Positions 21,478 to 31,208 of a DNA stretch of 64,000 nt are shown in pieces. Each line of letters starts with the position of its first letter. The first letter of the stretch is position 1. The position numbers and the translations under genes were made by a program. This DNA is from Macrostomum hystrix (Eukaryota > Platyhelminthes > Macrostomidae), in NCBI GenBank assembly GCA_950097015.1, contig CATNEN010000013.1, positions 1 to 64,000 on the forward strand. Direction: 5' to 3'. The notes under the pieces were generated by a model. The model worked only from the letters and a program-made list of their open reading frames with translations, made no database searches and had not been told where the DNA came from.

Positions 21478-23776
21478 ATGTCCAGCTCCGCCTCGCCTCC
21501 CCGTCACTTCGTCCCCGGCCCACTGATTGAGCGGCAGTTGCGCCGCCTGGCCCAGCACGAGTACAGCGCCTCAGGCAGCTCCCTGATGGAGTTCATCATG
21601 CAGCCATTCTGGCGCCACTTGCTCAGCCTTGTACCAATGTGGGCTGCGCCAAATGCGCTGACTCTAACCGGATTGGCGCTCAATGCTAGCAGCGCCGGCC
21701 TCTTGCTGTGGTACTGCCCGGAGGCCAGGCAGAGCCCTCCAGCTTGGCTCTGTGTCTACGCCGCCGTGGCTCTGTTCAGCTACCAGACATTGGATGCGCT
21801 TGACGGCAAACAGGCTAGGAGGTAATTGCTAATGACAATGCGAATTCCTTAACCATAAGTATGATCTCTATGATCACCTTTAGATTCCCTCTGACCTCCA
21901 GAATAATAATACTCGTAATATAATATTTGCAGGAGGGTTGCGGACAATGGCACATAATTTCGTGACAGTTGACCCGCAGCCAGCGAGGAGGCAATTCTGC
22001 CCATTCCACTGAGTCCTGACCACACACGCACACAGATACTGTACGCAGGCACTCGCTCACACATGTGTGTACATCTGCCCTGACTTTCTCATCGTCAGAC
22101 AGTGTACACGTTCGCAGTGGCTTGGAGGTTGGCCCTCAAGTGTGTCAATTGCAAGACAAGCCCCCAAGCCTTCTCTCCGCGGCTGCGCCATAAATGAATG
22201 CGGCCTCGCCGCGGAATCGAGCTCAGGGACCTTGGTGCGTGAGGCAAACGCGTTAAACGCTCTGCCACCAACCCCCTGACTTCCAGAATCTCCTTCATCA
22301 CCTTGAGATTCTCTCTCTCCAGAATCTCCTTAAGCATTTTGTGGATTAAAAAATACAGAACATCTAGTCTCAGAGCATCTTGGGCCTTAAAATTAGCTCT
22401 CGGAAATAAACTTATACAGGACCAACACCGCTAATCCATTGGGCGAGCTCTTCGACCATGGCTGCGACGCGGCCAACACGCTGTTACTGTGCGTGTGTGT
22501 CTGCATCTCGGCTGGCTTTGGTCACGAGCCGCATCTGCTATTATTTATGGTCGGAGCACCGCAGACTGTGTTCTTTATGGCTCACTGGGTCGGCTACAAC
22601 ACTGGCCGGCTGCAATTCGGCTATGTTGACGTCACCGAAGCTCAGGCTGCAGCCATTGCTGTGTTTATAGTCACCGCCTGGGTGGGTATTGATATCTGGG
22701 CAGTGCAGCCGGCTGCCAACCTGCTGCCTTGGTTGCGAGTGCGACACTGCTTGGTAGGAGAATTTCCAGTGTTTTATTACCTCAGACGCTCATGAAATTC
22801 CCGCATTCCTCAGATGCTCAGGGTGAAATTCCCGCATTCCTCAGATGCTCAGGGTGAAATTCACGCATTCCTCAGATGCTCAGGGTGAAATACACGCATT
22901 CCTCAGATGCTCAGGGTGAAATTCCCGCATTCCTCAGATGCTCAGGGTGAAATTCCCGCATTCCTCAGATGCTCAGGGTGAAATTCACGCATTCCTCAGA
23001 TGCTCAGTGTGACACTCATTCCTCAGATGCTCAGGGTGAAATACACACATTCCTCAGATGCTCAGGGTGAAATTCCCACATTCCTCAGATGCTCAGGGTG
23101 AAATACACACATTCCTCAGATGCTCAGGGTGAAATTCCCACATTCCTCAGATGCTCAGGGTGAAATTCCCGCATTCCTCAGATGCTCAGGGTGAAATTCC
23201 CGCATTCCTCAGATGCTCAGGGTGAAATACACACATTCCTCATAATGAGCACCTAAATGAGCATACTGAATTAATCTCGGCACACGTCTCACATCCTGTC
23301 AACAGCCAATCTTCACCGTGGTCGCCTCAGTTCCGCTCCTTATCCGCCTGTCGGTCTCCCTGCTTAGTCCCGCCGGTCGTCGCAGCGTTGCCGGCACTAG
23401 CCGCCTTGGTCCCGGCCTGTGCTGGTCGGCGCTAGCCATGCTGATCGGCTTGTCCGCCGGAGTGGCCGTTCTTAACGGTGCCCTGTATCGCCGACCCTGC
23501 CTGCTAGCTATCGCCCTAGGCCTGCCGGCTGTCAAGACTTGCCAACGTTTAATAGTCGCTCAGATGACCCGCTCGGCGATTCGTACCCTCGACCTAGGCC
23601 TAATCTGGCCTGTTCTACTAGCCGGCGGACTGCGTTTCGGATCTCTGATTGGTTTGGACGAAGGTCTGGCCGTGTGGATTGTCATCACTGGCGCCGCTGT
23701 CGATTGCCTAATTTATTCTAGCCGGGTTTGCAGGCAAATCGCCGCTTACCTTGGCATTCGAGTGCTGCGTATTTGA
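21478..23776 (+). CDS. Choline/ethanolaminephosphotransferase (CEPT1/CHPT1-like)
   Basis: This integral-membrane enzyme transfers phosphocholine or phosphoethanolamine from the CDP-alcohol to diacylglycerol, the last step of the Kennedy pathway in ER/Golgi membranes. There are three exons: 21478-21821, 22420-22753 and 23306-23776, with GT-AG introns of 598 and 552 bp. The phases join to 382 residues (human CEPT1 has 416). The CDP-alcohol phosphotransferase signature DG-x2-AR-x8-G-x3-D-x3-D is complete and spans the first junction: DGKQAR|RTNTANPLGELFDHGCD. Several hydrophobic membrane segments follow. The C-terminus (KTCQRLIVAQMTRS ... CRQIAAYLGIRVLRI) aligns with the CEPT1 end. The ATG at 21478 is the first in frame. 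Intron 1 holds a SINE on the opposite strand, and intron 2 holds a minisatellite. Choline versus ethanolamine preference cannot be read from the sequence. Confidence 0.9.
21922..22276 (-). mobile_element. tRNA-derived SINE, copy A
   Basis: On the minus strand the element opens with GGGGGTTGGTGGCAGAGCG, whose TGGCAGAGCG matches a pol III A box. About 33 bases later, AGCTCGATTCC matches a B box. A tRNA-unrelated body of about 280 bp follows. The whole unit aligns base by base with 43591-43952, which is independent evidence that it is a dispersed element. It lies in intron 1 of the CEPT1-like gene, antisense to it. Confidence 0.8.
22783..23245. repeat. 31-bp minisatellite in CEPT1 intron 2
   Basis: About 15 tandem copies of a unit like CCTCAGATGCTCAGGGTGAA plus ATTCCCGCATT, varying at a few positions (cccgc/cacgc/cacac). 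Each unit carries a TTCCTCAG that resembles a 3' splice acceptor on the sense strand, upstream of the real acceptor at 23304-23305. Confidence 0.92.
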
Positions 23777-23916
23777 GTCGCATTGTTCGGCTTCTATTTA
23801 CTGAAACTTCAGTATTTGAGATTCTCTTTCACTTGAACTTCTTAGTTTTTATTAGTTTTGAAATTTGCTTTTTTCTATGTTTCTTTAGTACGAGCACATA
23901 ATTTGTCTGTCCTAGA

Positions 23917-24985
23917 CAACTGTACTAGATGGATTGTGAGGTGGACACCTGTACTAGATGGATTGTGAGTTGGACACCTGTACTAGATGGATTGTGAGGT
24001 GGACACCTGTACTAGATGGATTGTGAGTTGGACACCTGTACTAGATGGATTGTGAGGTGGACACCTGTCCTAGATGGATTGTGAGTTGGACACCTGTCCT
24101 AGATGGATTGTGAGGTGGACACCTGTACTATATGGATTGTGAGGTGGACATCTGTACTAGATGGATTGTGAGTTGGACACCTGTACTAGATGGATTGTGA
24201 GGTGGACACCTGTACTAGATGGATTGTGAGGTGGACACCTGTACTAGATGGATTGTGAGGTGGACACCTGTACTAGATGGATTGTGAGGTGGACACCTGT
24301 ACTAGATGGATTGTGAGGTGGACACCTGTACTAGATGGATTGTGAGGTGGACACCTGTACTAGATGGATTGTGAGGTGGACACCTGTCCTAGATGGATTG
24401 TGAGTTGGACACCTGTCCTAGATGGATTGTGAGGTGGACACCTGTACTATATGGATTGTGAGGTGGACATCTGTACTAGATGGATTGTGAGTTGGACACC
24501 TGTACTAGATGGATTGTGAGGTGGACACCTGTACTAGATGGATTGTGAGGTGGACACCTGTACTAGATGGATTGTGAGGTGGACACCTGTACTAGATGGA
24601 TTGTGAGGTGGACACCTGTACTAGATGGATTGTGAGGTGGACACCTGTACTAGATGGATTGTGAGGTGGACACCTGTACTAGATGGATTGTGAGTCGGAC
24701 ACCTGTCCTAGATGGATTGTGAGGTGGACACCTGTACTAGATGGATTGTGAGGTGGACACCTGTACTAGATGGATTGTGAGGATGACACCTGTCCTAGAT
24801 GGATTGTGAGGTGGACACCTGTCCTAGATGGATTATGAGGTGGACACCTGTACTAGATGGATTGTGAGGTGGACACCTGTCCTAGATGGATTGTGAGGTG
24901 GACACCTGTACTAGATGGATTGTGAGGATGCCACCTGTCCTAGATGGATTGTGAGGTGGACACCTGTCCTAGATGGATTGTGATG
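23917..24985. repeat. 29-bp minisatellite downstream of CEPT1 (about 37 copies)
   Basis: The tandem unit is ACCTGTACTAGATGGATTGT plus GAGGTGGAC. Variants (tcctaga, tatatgg, gagttgg, ggatg) recur in the same order 319 bp apart (for example from 24062 and from 24381), which is exactly eleven monomers. That shows a block duplication inside the array. The array starts about 140 bp after the CEPT1 stop codon and may be partly in its 3' UTR. Confidence 0.93.
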
Positions 24986-25488
24986 GATAAAAGAAAAATG
25001 TTAACATTTTGTGTTGATTTTAAATTGCTTTGTTGTAAATCAAAGATTATAATAATTTAAAGTTTTATTGCTGTTTAGTTATAAAGAGTTTAGGCAGTGT
25101 TGTGCCTCGTATTTTACATTATTGTGTTATTTTACAACAATAGAAATGTTATTCTGTGTTGTCTCCTAGCGTTGTTTTGCAATTGATCCTTATTTAGTTA
25201 ATCCAGCTTACCACACGCTTATGTTTCTCATTGCGAGGCGGTATACTTAAATGAAAAAATAAAACTTTATGTTCCATAACCACACACTAATTTATTGACA
25301 CCTGTTTTGTAAAAATATTTTTGTCTCTCAATCTACTCCTAGTAGTAAAAATAGCTGATTTTATCAGCCCGCTTGTTTTTTAATAATCGTCTTGAGCGTC
25401 AGTCACGATACTCGCAATACTTCATTTGCTTTTTTAGTCATTGGCTTTGGCTTGCATTTCTACTGGATTGTGAGTAGCTCATTTGGTT
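24986..25488. other. AT-rich spacer between two minisatellites
   Basis: Nothing recognisable is present except an AATAAA (about 25257), which could serve as a distal polyadenylation signal for the CEPT1 transcript. Confidence 0.3.
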
Positions 25489-26335
25489 TTGGGGATTCCC
25501 CAACAGTATGTCGTTCAGTATATGGAAATTCCCCATCAGTATGCTATTTGGTTTTGGGGATTCCCCACCAGTCTGCGATGTTGTATTGCGGATTCCCCAT
25601 CTGTATGAAATTTACTTTTGAGGATTCCCTATCTGTATAAAATGTAGTTTTGGGGATTCCGCATCTGTATGAAATTTAGTTTTGAGGATTCCCCCCCCTG
25701 TATGGAATGTAGTTTTAAGGATTCCCCATCTGCATGAAATGCAGTTTTGGGGATTCCTCATCTGTATGAAATTTTGTTTTGAGGATTCTCGATCAGTATG
25801 TCGTTCAGTGTATGAGTATAAAATTCGGTATTGGGGATTCCCCATCACTATGCAATTTAGTATTGGGGATTCCCTATCGGTACGCAATTTAGTATTGGGG
25901 ATTCCCTATCGGTACGCAATTTAGTATTGGGGATTCCCTATCGGTATGCAATTCTGTATTGGGGATTCCCCATCGTTATGCAATTTAGTATTTGGGATTC
26001 CCTATTGGTATGCAATTCTGTATTGGGGATTCCCCATCGGTATGCAATTTAGTATTTGGGATTCCCTATTGGTATGCAATTCTGTATTGGGGGTTCCCCA
26101 TCAGTATGCAATTCGGTATTGGGGGTTCCCCATCAGTATGCAATTATGTATTGGGGGTTCCCCATCAGTATGCAATTCGGTATTGGGGATTCCCCATCAG
26201 TATGCAATTCGGTATTGGGGATTCCCCATCAGTATGCAATTCGGTATTGGGGATTCCCCATCAGTATGCAATTCGGTATTGGGGATTCCCCATCAGTATG
26301 CAATTCGGTATTGGGGATTCCCCACCGGTATGCGG
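25489..26335. repeat. 32-bp minisatellite with a GGGGATTCCCC core
   Basis: About 26 units of 32 bp. The 3' copies are nearly identical (TATTGGGGATTCCCCATCAG plus TATGCAATTCGG) and the 5' copies more diverged. Most units contain the palindrome GGGGATTCCCC. Long open frames across the array exist only because the unit lacks stops in some frames. I do not call a gene. Confidence 0.92.
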
Positions 26336-26450
26336 TTCTTAACTACCTATTATGAATTAAACAATGCATATTACAATCAGAGCCTGGCCTCTTTATTATT
26401 CTGGCATTCCCTAAATAAATTCAGGCCGGGGGGATGTGGTCAAGCTTTAT

Positions 26451-26493
26451 TTTGTTCACAACGATAGCCACATTCAGTAAATCTTTTGGTATT
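26451..26493 (+). repeat. Dispersed 43-bp repeat, copy 1
   Basis: TTTGTTCACAACG, one variable base, then TAGCCACATTCAGTAAATCT and TTTGGTATT are repeated at 29000-29042 with one mismatch. The two copies sit on either side of the mariner element but well outside its ends. Confidence 0.7.
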
Positions 26494-26600
26494 GCTTTTA
26501 TCATTAGCTTCCTACAGAACGCGCTACCAGTCTGTATTGAAGTTAGGTCACGCTTTTTTAGTTTGTCACAAAAGCTAGCTGGCTTTGTTTAATTAATGTA

Positions 26601-27060
26601 CGAGGGGTGTTTCAAAAGTTTCCGGACTGACGTCACCATTTTGAGTTGAAATGGCCAAATCACTTGAAATTTGATATGCAATTGCAATAAGATTATTTTT
26701 ATTATGTCCTAAAATTTCAGCGCAATCGGATTAACTGATCAAAAGTTGTAATGAATTTTGCATTAAACATCAAAAACAACAAATACGATTTTTGGATTTC
26801 AGTTTCAAGCGATCACTCCTAATCACTGTCAGAGTCACTGATACCGTCGGCTGTGTCGCGAGGCTGACAGCTTGCGCGCTCTACGTACTCGCCTTCGATG
26901 GAGATGCACTTCTTGTAGCGCTCAATTAGCGCGTCGAAGCCAGCCTCCCAGAATTCAGCCTTCAGCTGACTAAGCGACTGATTGGTGGCATTGATGACTT
27001 CGTCACGAGTTGAGAAGATCTGACCACGCAGAGGCATCTTCATCTTACCGAATAAATGAA
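26601..27060 (-). repeat. Left 460-bp inverted arm of the mariner element
   Basis: This is the reverse complement of 28106-28565. It contains an antisense copy of the transposase C-terminus with its stop codon (26819-27043, 74 codons from the methionine), identical in translation to the end of the real transposase. The matching breaks off sharply after 27060. Confidence 0.92.
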
Positions 27061-27216
27061 TCGATACTGATCGATACCGAGCTTACAAGTTTCTCTCGAT
27101 GACACATGAGTTTTAGCCATAGACACATTAGACAACTGCGATGCGGCTTTAGCAGCTTAAAGCCGCATCAAAACGAAAAAGATTTTTAGCAGCCTACTAC
27201 GCTCTACCGTTCTGAA

Positions 27217-28347
27217 ATGAGTCGACCGACCAACTCCGCGGACTTTGGGTCAAAACACAGCCAGCGCCACTTCATCATTGCATGTCAACGTCAAGGCAAG
27301 ACAGCGACGCATACGTTTGCAGAGGTATGCCAAGCATTCGGTGACTACGCGTTAGGTCGGTCGCAAGTGTTTGACCATCACCGACTTGCTGCTGGAGGTG
27401 CGACTAGTGTTGCTGATGCTCCACGATCAGGCCGTCCACGCTCCAGTACGGACGCCGGCACAGCCGCTGCTGTGCTGTCCTACCTGGAAGAGAATCCATC
27501 GGCAAAGCTACGTGAAATAGAGAGCAAGTTTGACATACCCTACGCTTCTGTCTGGCGCATTCTGAAACGCGAAGGATGGTCGAAGATCTGCGCCAAGTGG
27601 GTGCCACGTGACCTTACAGAAGAGCACAAGAAGGCAAGAGTGCGTTGCGCGCTGGAGAATCGGGCAGTGTGGGACGAGCTTGGAGACACCAAGTTCAAGG
27701 AGCTGACCATCACGATGGATGAGACTGTACTGCCCATGTTCCAGCCGTTAACCAAGCAGCAGACAATGCACTGGGGACCCAAGGGGCGCCATCCTCATCA
27801 GAAGGCAATGAAGTCATCCTGGACTCGAAATGTGATGTGCACTGTGTGGTTCGATGCTCGCGGAGTGCTGCTGGTTGACTATGTTCCACAAGGTCAGACT
27901 ATCAACTCAGATTACGTAATGGATCAGCTGAATCGCCTGCGAAGTGCAGTTTTGAGCAAGCGCCGCATAATGCGTCAGAAACCGTTTATTCTTTGGGACA
28001 ATGCGCGACCTCATGCTGCCGCTAGCACAAAGGCGAAGGTGGAGGAGCTCGGCTTTCGCCTGCTAAATCATCCTGCCTACAGTCCTGACCTCGCCATTGC
28101 TGACTTTCATTTATTCGGTAAGATGAAGATGCCTCTGCGTGGTCAGATCTTCTCAACTCGTGACGAAGTCATCAATGCCACCAATCAGTCGCTTAGTCAG
28201 CTGAAGGCTGAATTCTGGGAGGCTGGCTTCGACGCGCTAATTGAGCGCTACAAGAAGTGCATCTCCATCGAAGGCGAGTACGTAGAGCGCGCAAGCTGTC
28301 AGCCTCGCGACACAGCCGACGGTATCAGTGACTCTGACAGTGATTAG
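27217..28347 (+). CDS. mariner transposase, DD34D, intact
   Basis: The 376-residue transposase for cut-and-paste transposition at TA sites starts at ATG 27217. The N-terminal half carries a paired helix-turn-helix region (FAEVCQAFGDYALGRSQVFDHHRL, and a second HTH around LREIESKFDIPYASVWRILKREGW) joined by a GRPRSS linker. The WVPxxLT motif is WVPRDLT. Catalytic Asp residues are in ITMDET, FILWDNARPH and AIADFHLF, with 34 residues between the second and third, the mariner DD34D signature. The YSPDLA motif is present. It is slightly longer than the usual 345 residues, with an acidic Ser/Asp tail (DGISDSDSD). No frameshift or internal stop is present, so it could encode active enzyme. Confidence 0.95.
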   Translation: MSRPTNSADFGSKHSQRHFIIACQRQGKTATHTFAEVCQAFGDYALGRSQVFDHHRLAAGGATSVADAPRSGRPRSSTDAGTAAAVLSYLEENPSAKLREIESKFDIPYASVWRILKREGWSKICAKWVPRDLTEEHKKARVRCALENRAVWDELGDTKFKELTITMDETVLPMFQPLTKQQTMHWGPKGRHPHQKAMKSSWTRNVMCTVWFDARGVLLVDYVPQGQTINSDYVMDQLNRLRSAVLSKRRIMRQKPFILWDNARPHAAASTKAKVEELGFRLLNHPAYSPDLAIADFHLFGKMKMPLRGQIFSTRDEVINATNQSLSQLKAEFWEAGFDALIERYKKCISIEGEYVERASCQPRDTADGISDSDSD

Positions 28348-28565
28348 GAGTGATCGCTTGAAACTGAAATCCAAAAATCGTATTTGTTGTTTTTGATGTT
28401 TAATGCAAAATTCATTACAACTTTTGATCAGTTAATCCGATTGCGCTGAAATTTTAGGACATAATAAAAATAATCTTATTGCAATTGCATATCAAATTTC
28501 AAGTGATTTGGCCATTTCAACTCAAAATGGTGACGTCAGTCCGGAAACTTTTGAAACACCCCTCG
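28106..28565 (+). repeat. Right 460-bp inverted arm of the mariner element
   Basis: This holds the 3' end of the transposase ORF, its TAG at 28345-28347, and the right terminal sequence. It is the exact inverted partner of 26601-27060. Confidence 0.92.
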
Positions 28566-28567
28566 TA

Positions 28568-29241
28568 CTTAGATTTTACTTACTCGAAGATGCACAGCTT
28601 TTTTCTTTTGTTTTTTTTCGATACGCACGTACTTGGTTTTTGCAGTCATGCAGTTTTTGCAGTAAAATGTGTGCAATAACAAAAAAATAGATGTCTAATC
28701 TGTCATATCAGTATTGGGTAAATAATGTAAATAATTACTACCGATTGAATTAATCTGTAACAATCTATTGATAATATTAGAGTGGAATAAATTGATAATT
28801 GATCACACCCATTAAGGGATCATGTGGATTATCCAGATTATGCAAAATGGAATGTATTACAACACGCATTCACAAATAAAGTTGTTAAATGCAATCACAG
28901 AATTTTATGGTTAGTAAACCTAGTCAAAGCCTTCTTTGGTTTTAGACTGTGGCCTTTAGGGGGCCAGGAGTTGACTGAATTGCATTTTATGTGCAAGGCT
29001 TTGTTCACAACGCTAGCCACATTCAGTAAATCTTTTGGTATTCCCCATCTGTATCTTCCTTACTGAGCCTCATTTGGAGCGAGCTCTGAATACGATATTG
29101 GGGCATGCTTGTATTCACAGCCAATGCTCCTTTGTCTCTGGTAGAACCTTCGAGCACGCATCAAAGCAATAGCCCACAATCTGCACCATCTCAGGTCGGC
29201 AGCCTACCAAGTCTCATCCCGTGTCATATACACCCTGTTTC
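28568..29241. other. Gene-free spacer with dispersed repeat copy 2
   Basis: AT-rich DNA. Bases 29000-29042 repeat 26451-26493 and run directly into a single ATTCCCCATCTGTAT, which resembles the early units of the 25.5-kb array. That suggests this flank derives from the same ancestral segment. No gene is seen. Confidence 0.4.
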
Positions 29242-30077
29242 AACACTGCCCTGCCTCATCTCTCCCCTGCCTCATCTCTCCCCTGCCTCATCTCTCCCCT
29301 TCCTTATCTCTCCCCTGCCTCATCCCTCCCCTGCCTCATCCCTCCCCTGCCTCATCCCTTCCCTGCCTCATCCCTCCCCTGCCTCATCTCTCCCCTGCCT
29401 CATCTCTCCCCTGCCTCATCTCTCCCCTGCCTCATCCCTCCCCTGCCTCATCTCTCCCCTGCCTCATCCCTCCCCTGCCTCATCTCTCCCCTGCCTCATC
29501 CCTCCCCTGCCTCATCCCTCCCCTTCCTTATCTCTCCCCTGCCTCATCTCTCCCCTGCCTCATCTCTCCCCTGCCTCATCTCTCCCCTGTCTCATCTCTC
29601 CCCTGCCTCATCTCTCCCCTGCCTCATCCCTCCCCTGCCTCATCCCTCCCCTTCCTTATCTCTCCCCTGCCTCATCTCTCCCCTGCCTCATCCCTCCCCT
29701 TCCTTATCTCTCCCCTGCCTCATCCCTCCCCTGCCTCATCTCTCCCCTGCCTCATCCCTCCCCTTCCTTATCTCTCCCCTGCCTCATCTCTCCCCTGCCT
29801 CATCCCTCCCCTTCCTTATCTCTCCCCTGCCTCATCCCTCCCCTGCCTCATCTCTCCCCTGCCTCATCCCTCCCCTTCCTTATCTCTCCCCTGCCTCATC
29901 TCTCCCCTGCCTCATCCCTCCCCTTCCTTATCTCTCCCCTGCCTCATCCCTCCCCTGCCTCATCTCTCCCCTGCCTCATCTCTCCCCTGTCTCATCTCTC
30001 CCCTGCCTCATCTCTCCCCTGCCTCATCCCTCCCCTGCCTCATCCCTCCCTCTCCTTCCTTATCTCTCTCCTGCCTC
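29242..30077. repeat. 16-bp minisatellite, family 1 (CCTCATCTCTCCCCTG)
   Basis: About 52 copies of a pyrimidine-rich 16-mer, alternating CTCATCTC and CTCATCCC with a CTTCCTTATC variant that recurs at intervals. Because 16 is not a multiple of 3, all three plus-strand frames stay open in a 48-bp cycle and produce spurious ORFs. Confidence 0.93.
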
Positions 30078-31208
30078 ACTCTTCTTACTTACAAAAATGC
30101 AATTATCCCTGAGTAAACCAGTATTAGAGGATTTTAATTAAACAGCATCTCTACTTGTATCTCTGGGCTTGATTTGCAATCTAAGAGAATAAAATATTCC
30201 AAAGTCATGTCAATCGAAACACAAGCTGTGTGTAGGCTGTCAAAGCAGCAGAAACTAAAAAAGAACTTTTTAAGTCGGAGTTCCTGATTTACTCCAAAAT
30301 TTACTCATTTTACAATCGGATTAGATGAGCATTCCAGTAAAAAATACCTTGCTTCTGTGTTGTTTCTTTCAGCTGCACAATTTACTCGTGAGAAAAAGAA
30401 ATTAACAATTTTGACCTTACGAGTAATTCAAAGTGTTCTTCTAAAACAGTGAACCACCGTTAAGTCCATTGGACTCTATGGAAATCTTTAGCAAGCTCAC
30501 AGCATGTGGAGTCTTAGGAAGTGCCTCAGATTTTCGCAGCTGTCAATAAAGTCAATAAAGTCTTTTTTCTTGAAAAAATGAATATGCTCAGCAATAATTA
30601 AGATTTACAGTGCTGCGGTGGCAAGGCAGGTGGTTGGATTTGATATGGAGAGAGAATAGGAAGTCCGCAATTCGTGCTCAAGGAACAGCTGCGTGATTGT
30701 AGAGACAATGAGAGGCGACAGGCAATTATTGCCGCTGTCACCGGGGGTGAGTGTGCTCAAAGGTGACTCGGCTCCGGCCCCCCTTATAAAGAGTGATGCG
30801 AAATCAAAAGGAATTGCCAGTCAAAGCCATCTCGGGGAAATGGTCATTTTTCGCGCTAATAAAAAAGTCAAGAAGGAAGGCTGCTGAAGGAAAATTCGCG
30901 GCTCGCAGCAAAAGCCAACCGGATCAGATGCTCTCAGGTGTGCTCACAGGCATTGGCAGTGAGCAAGTTGATTTTTCAGCAGGCCTTAGACAAGCCTTTG
31001 AACTAGATGATAGAAAAGGTGAAAGCTGGAAATGCGTCTGGCGGGCAGCTCATTATCCGGCCGAGGCCTCGTTGCTGGGTCCTGATTATTCCATGCAGTC
31101 TGCAGCCTCTCTAATTGCATCGCTAAACTGAGGAAAGTCTGGCGAACGGCACAAATAATAATTCCCGAGTCGACAGAACGGCAGATGTGCACAATGGCCA
31201 GCCTCCCC
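30078..31208. other. Intergenic region downstream of the GPCR
   Basis: No convincing exon is present. Short plus-strand ORFs at 30.7-31.1 kb have no recognisable similarity, and one lies antisense to the likely GPCR 3' UTR. Confidence 0.35.

Larger units (their letters stand above)
26601..28565 (+). mobile_element. mariner-family transposon with 460-bp terminal inverted repeats
   Basis: A 1965-bp element inserted at TA (26599-26600 and 28566-28567), with ends CGAGGGGTGTTTCAAAAGTT and its complement. The outer 460 bp on each side (26601-27060 and 28106-28565) are exact inverted copies over the stretches I compared. Mariner ends are usually about 30 bp. The right arm contains the last 80 or so codons of the transposase gene, so the left arm carries those codons in antisense orientation. 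The unique centre is 27061-28105. The intact ORF and matching arms indicate recent activity. Confidence 0.93.

Noticed and set aside
25946-26467. Plus-strand ORFs in the 32-bp array
   Set aside because: Repeat-driven open frames with no start context and no similarity.
26819-27043. Separate 74-codon gene on the minus strand
   Set aside because: It is the inverted copy of the mariner transposase C-terminus and has no promoter or N-terminal domain of its own.
29105-30141. Two overlapping plus-strand ORFs of over 300 codons (Ser/Pro/Leu repeats)
   Set aside because: They lie entirely in the 16-bp array and exist in several frames at once because the unit has no stops. No splice sites or non-repeat domain are present.
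30693-31131. Short plus-strand ORFs downstream of the GPCR
   Set aside because: No similarity, no splice support, and partial antisense overlap with the GPCR 3' flank.
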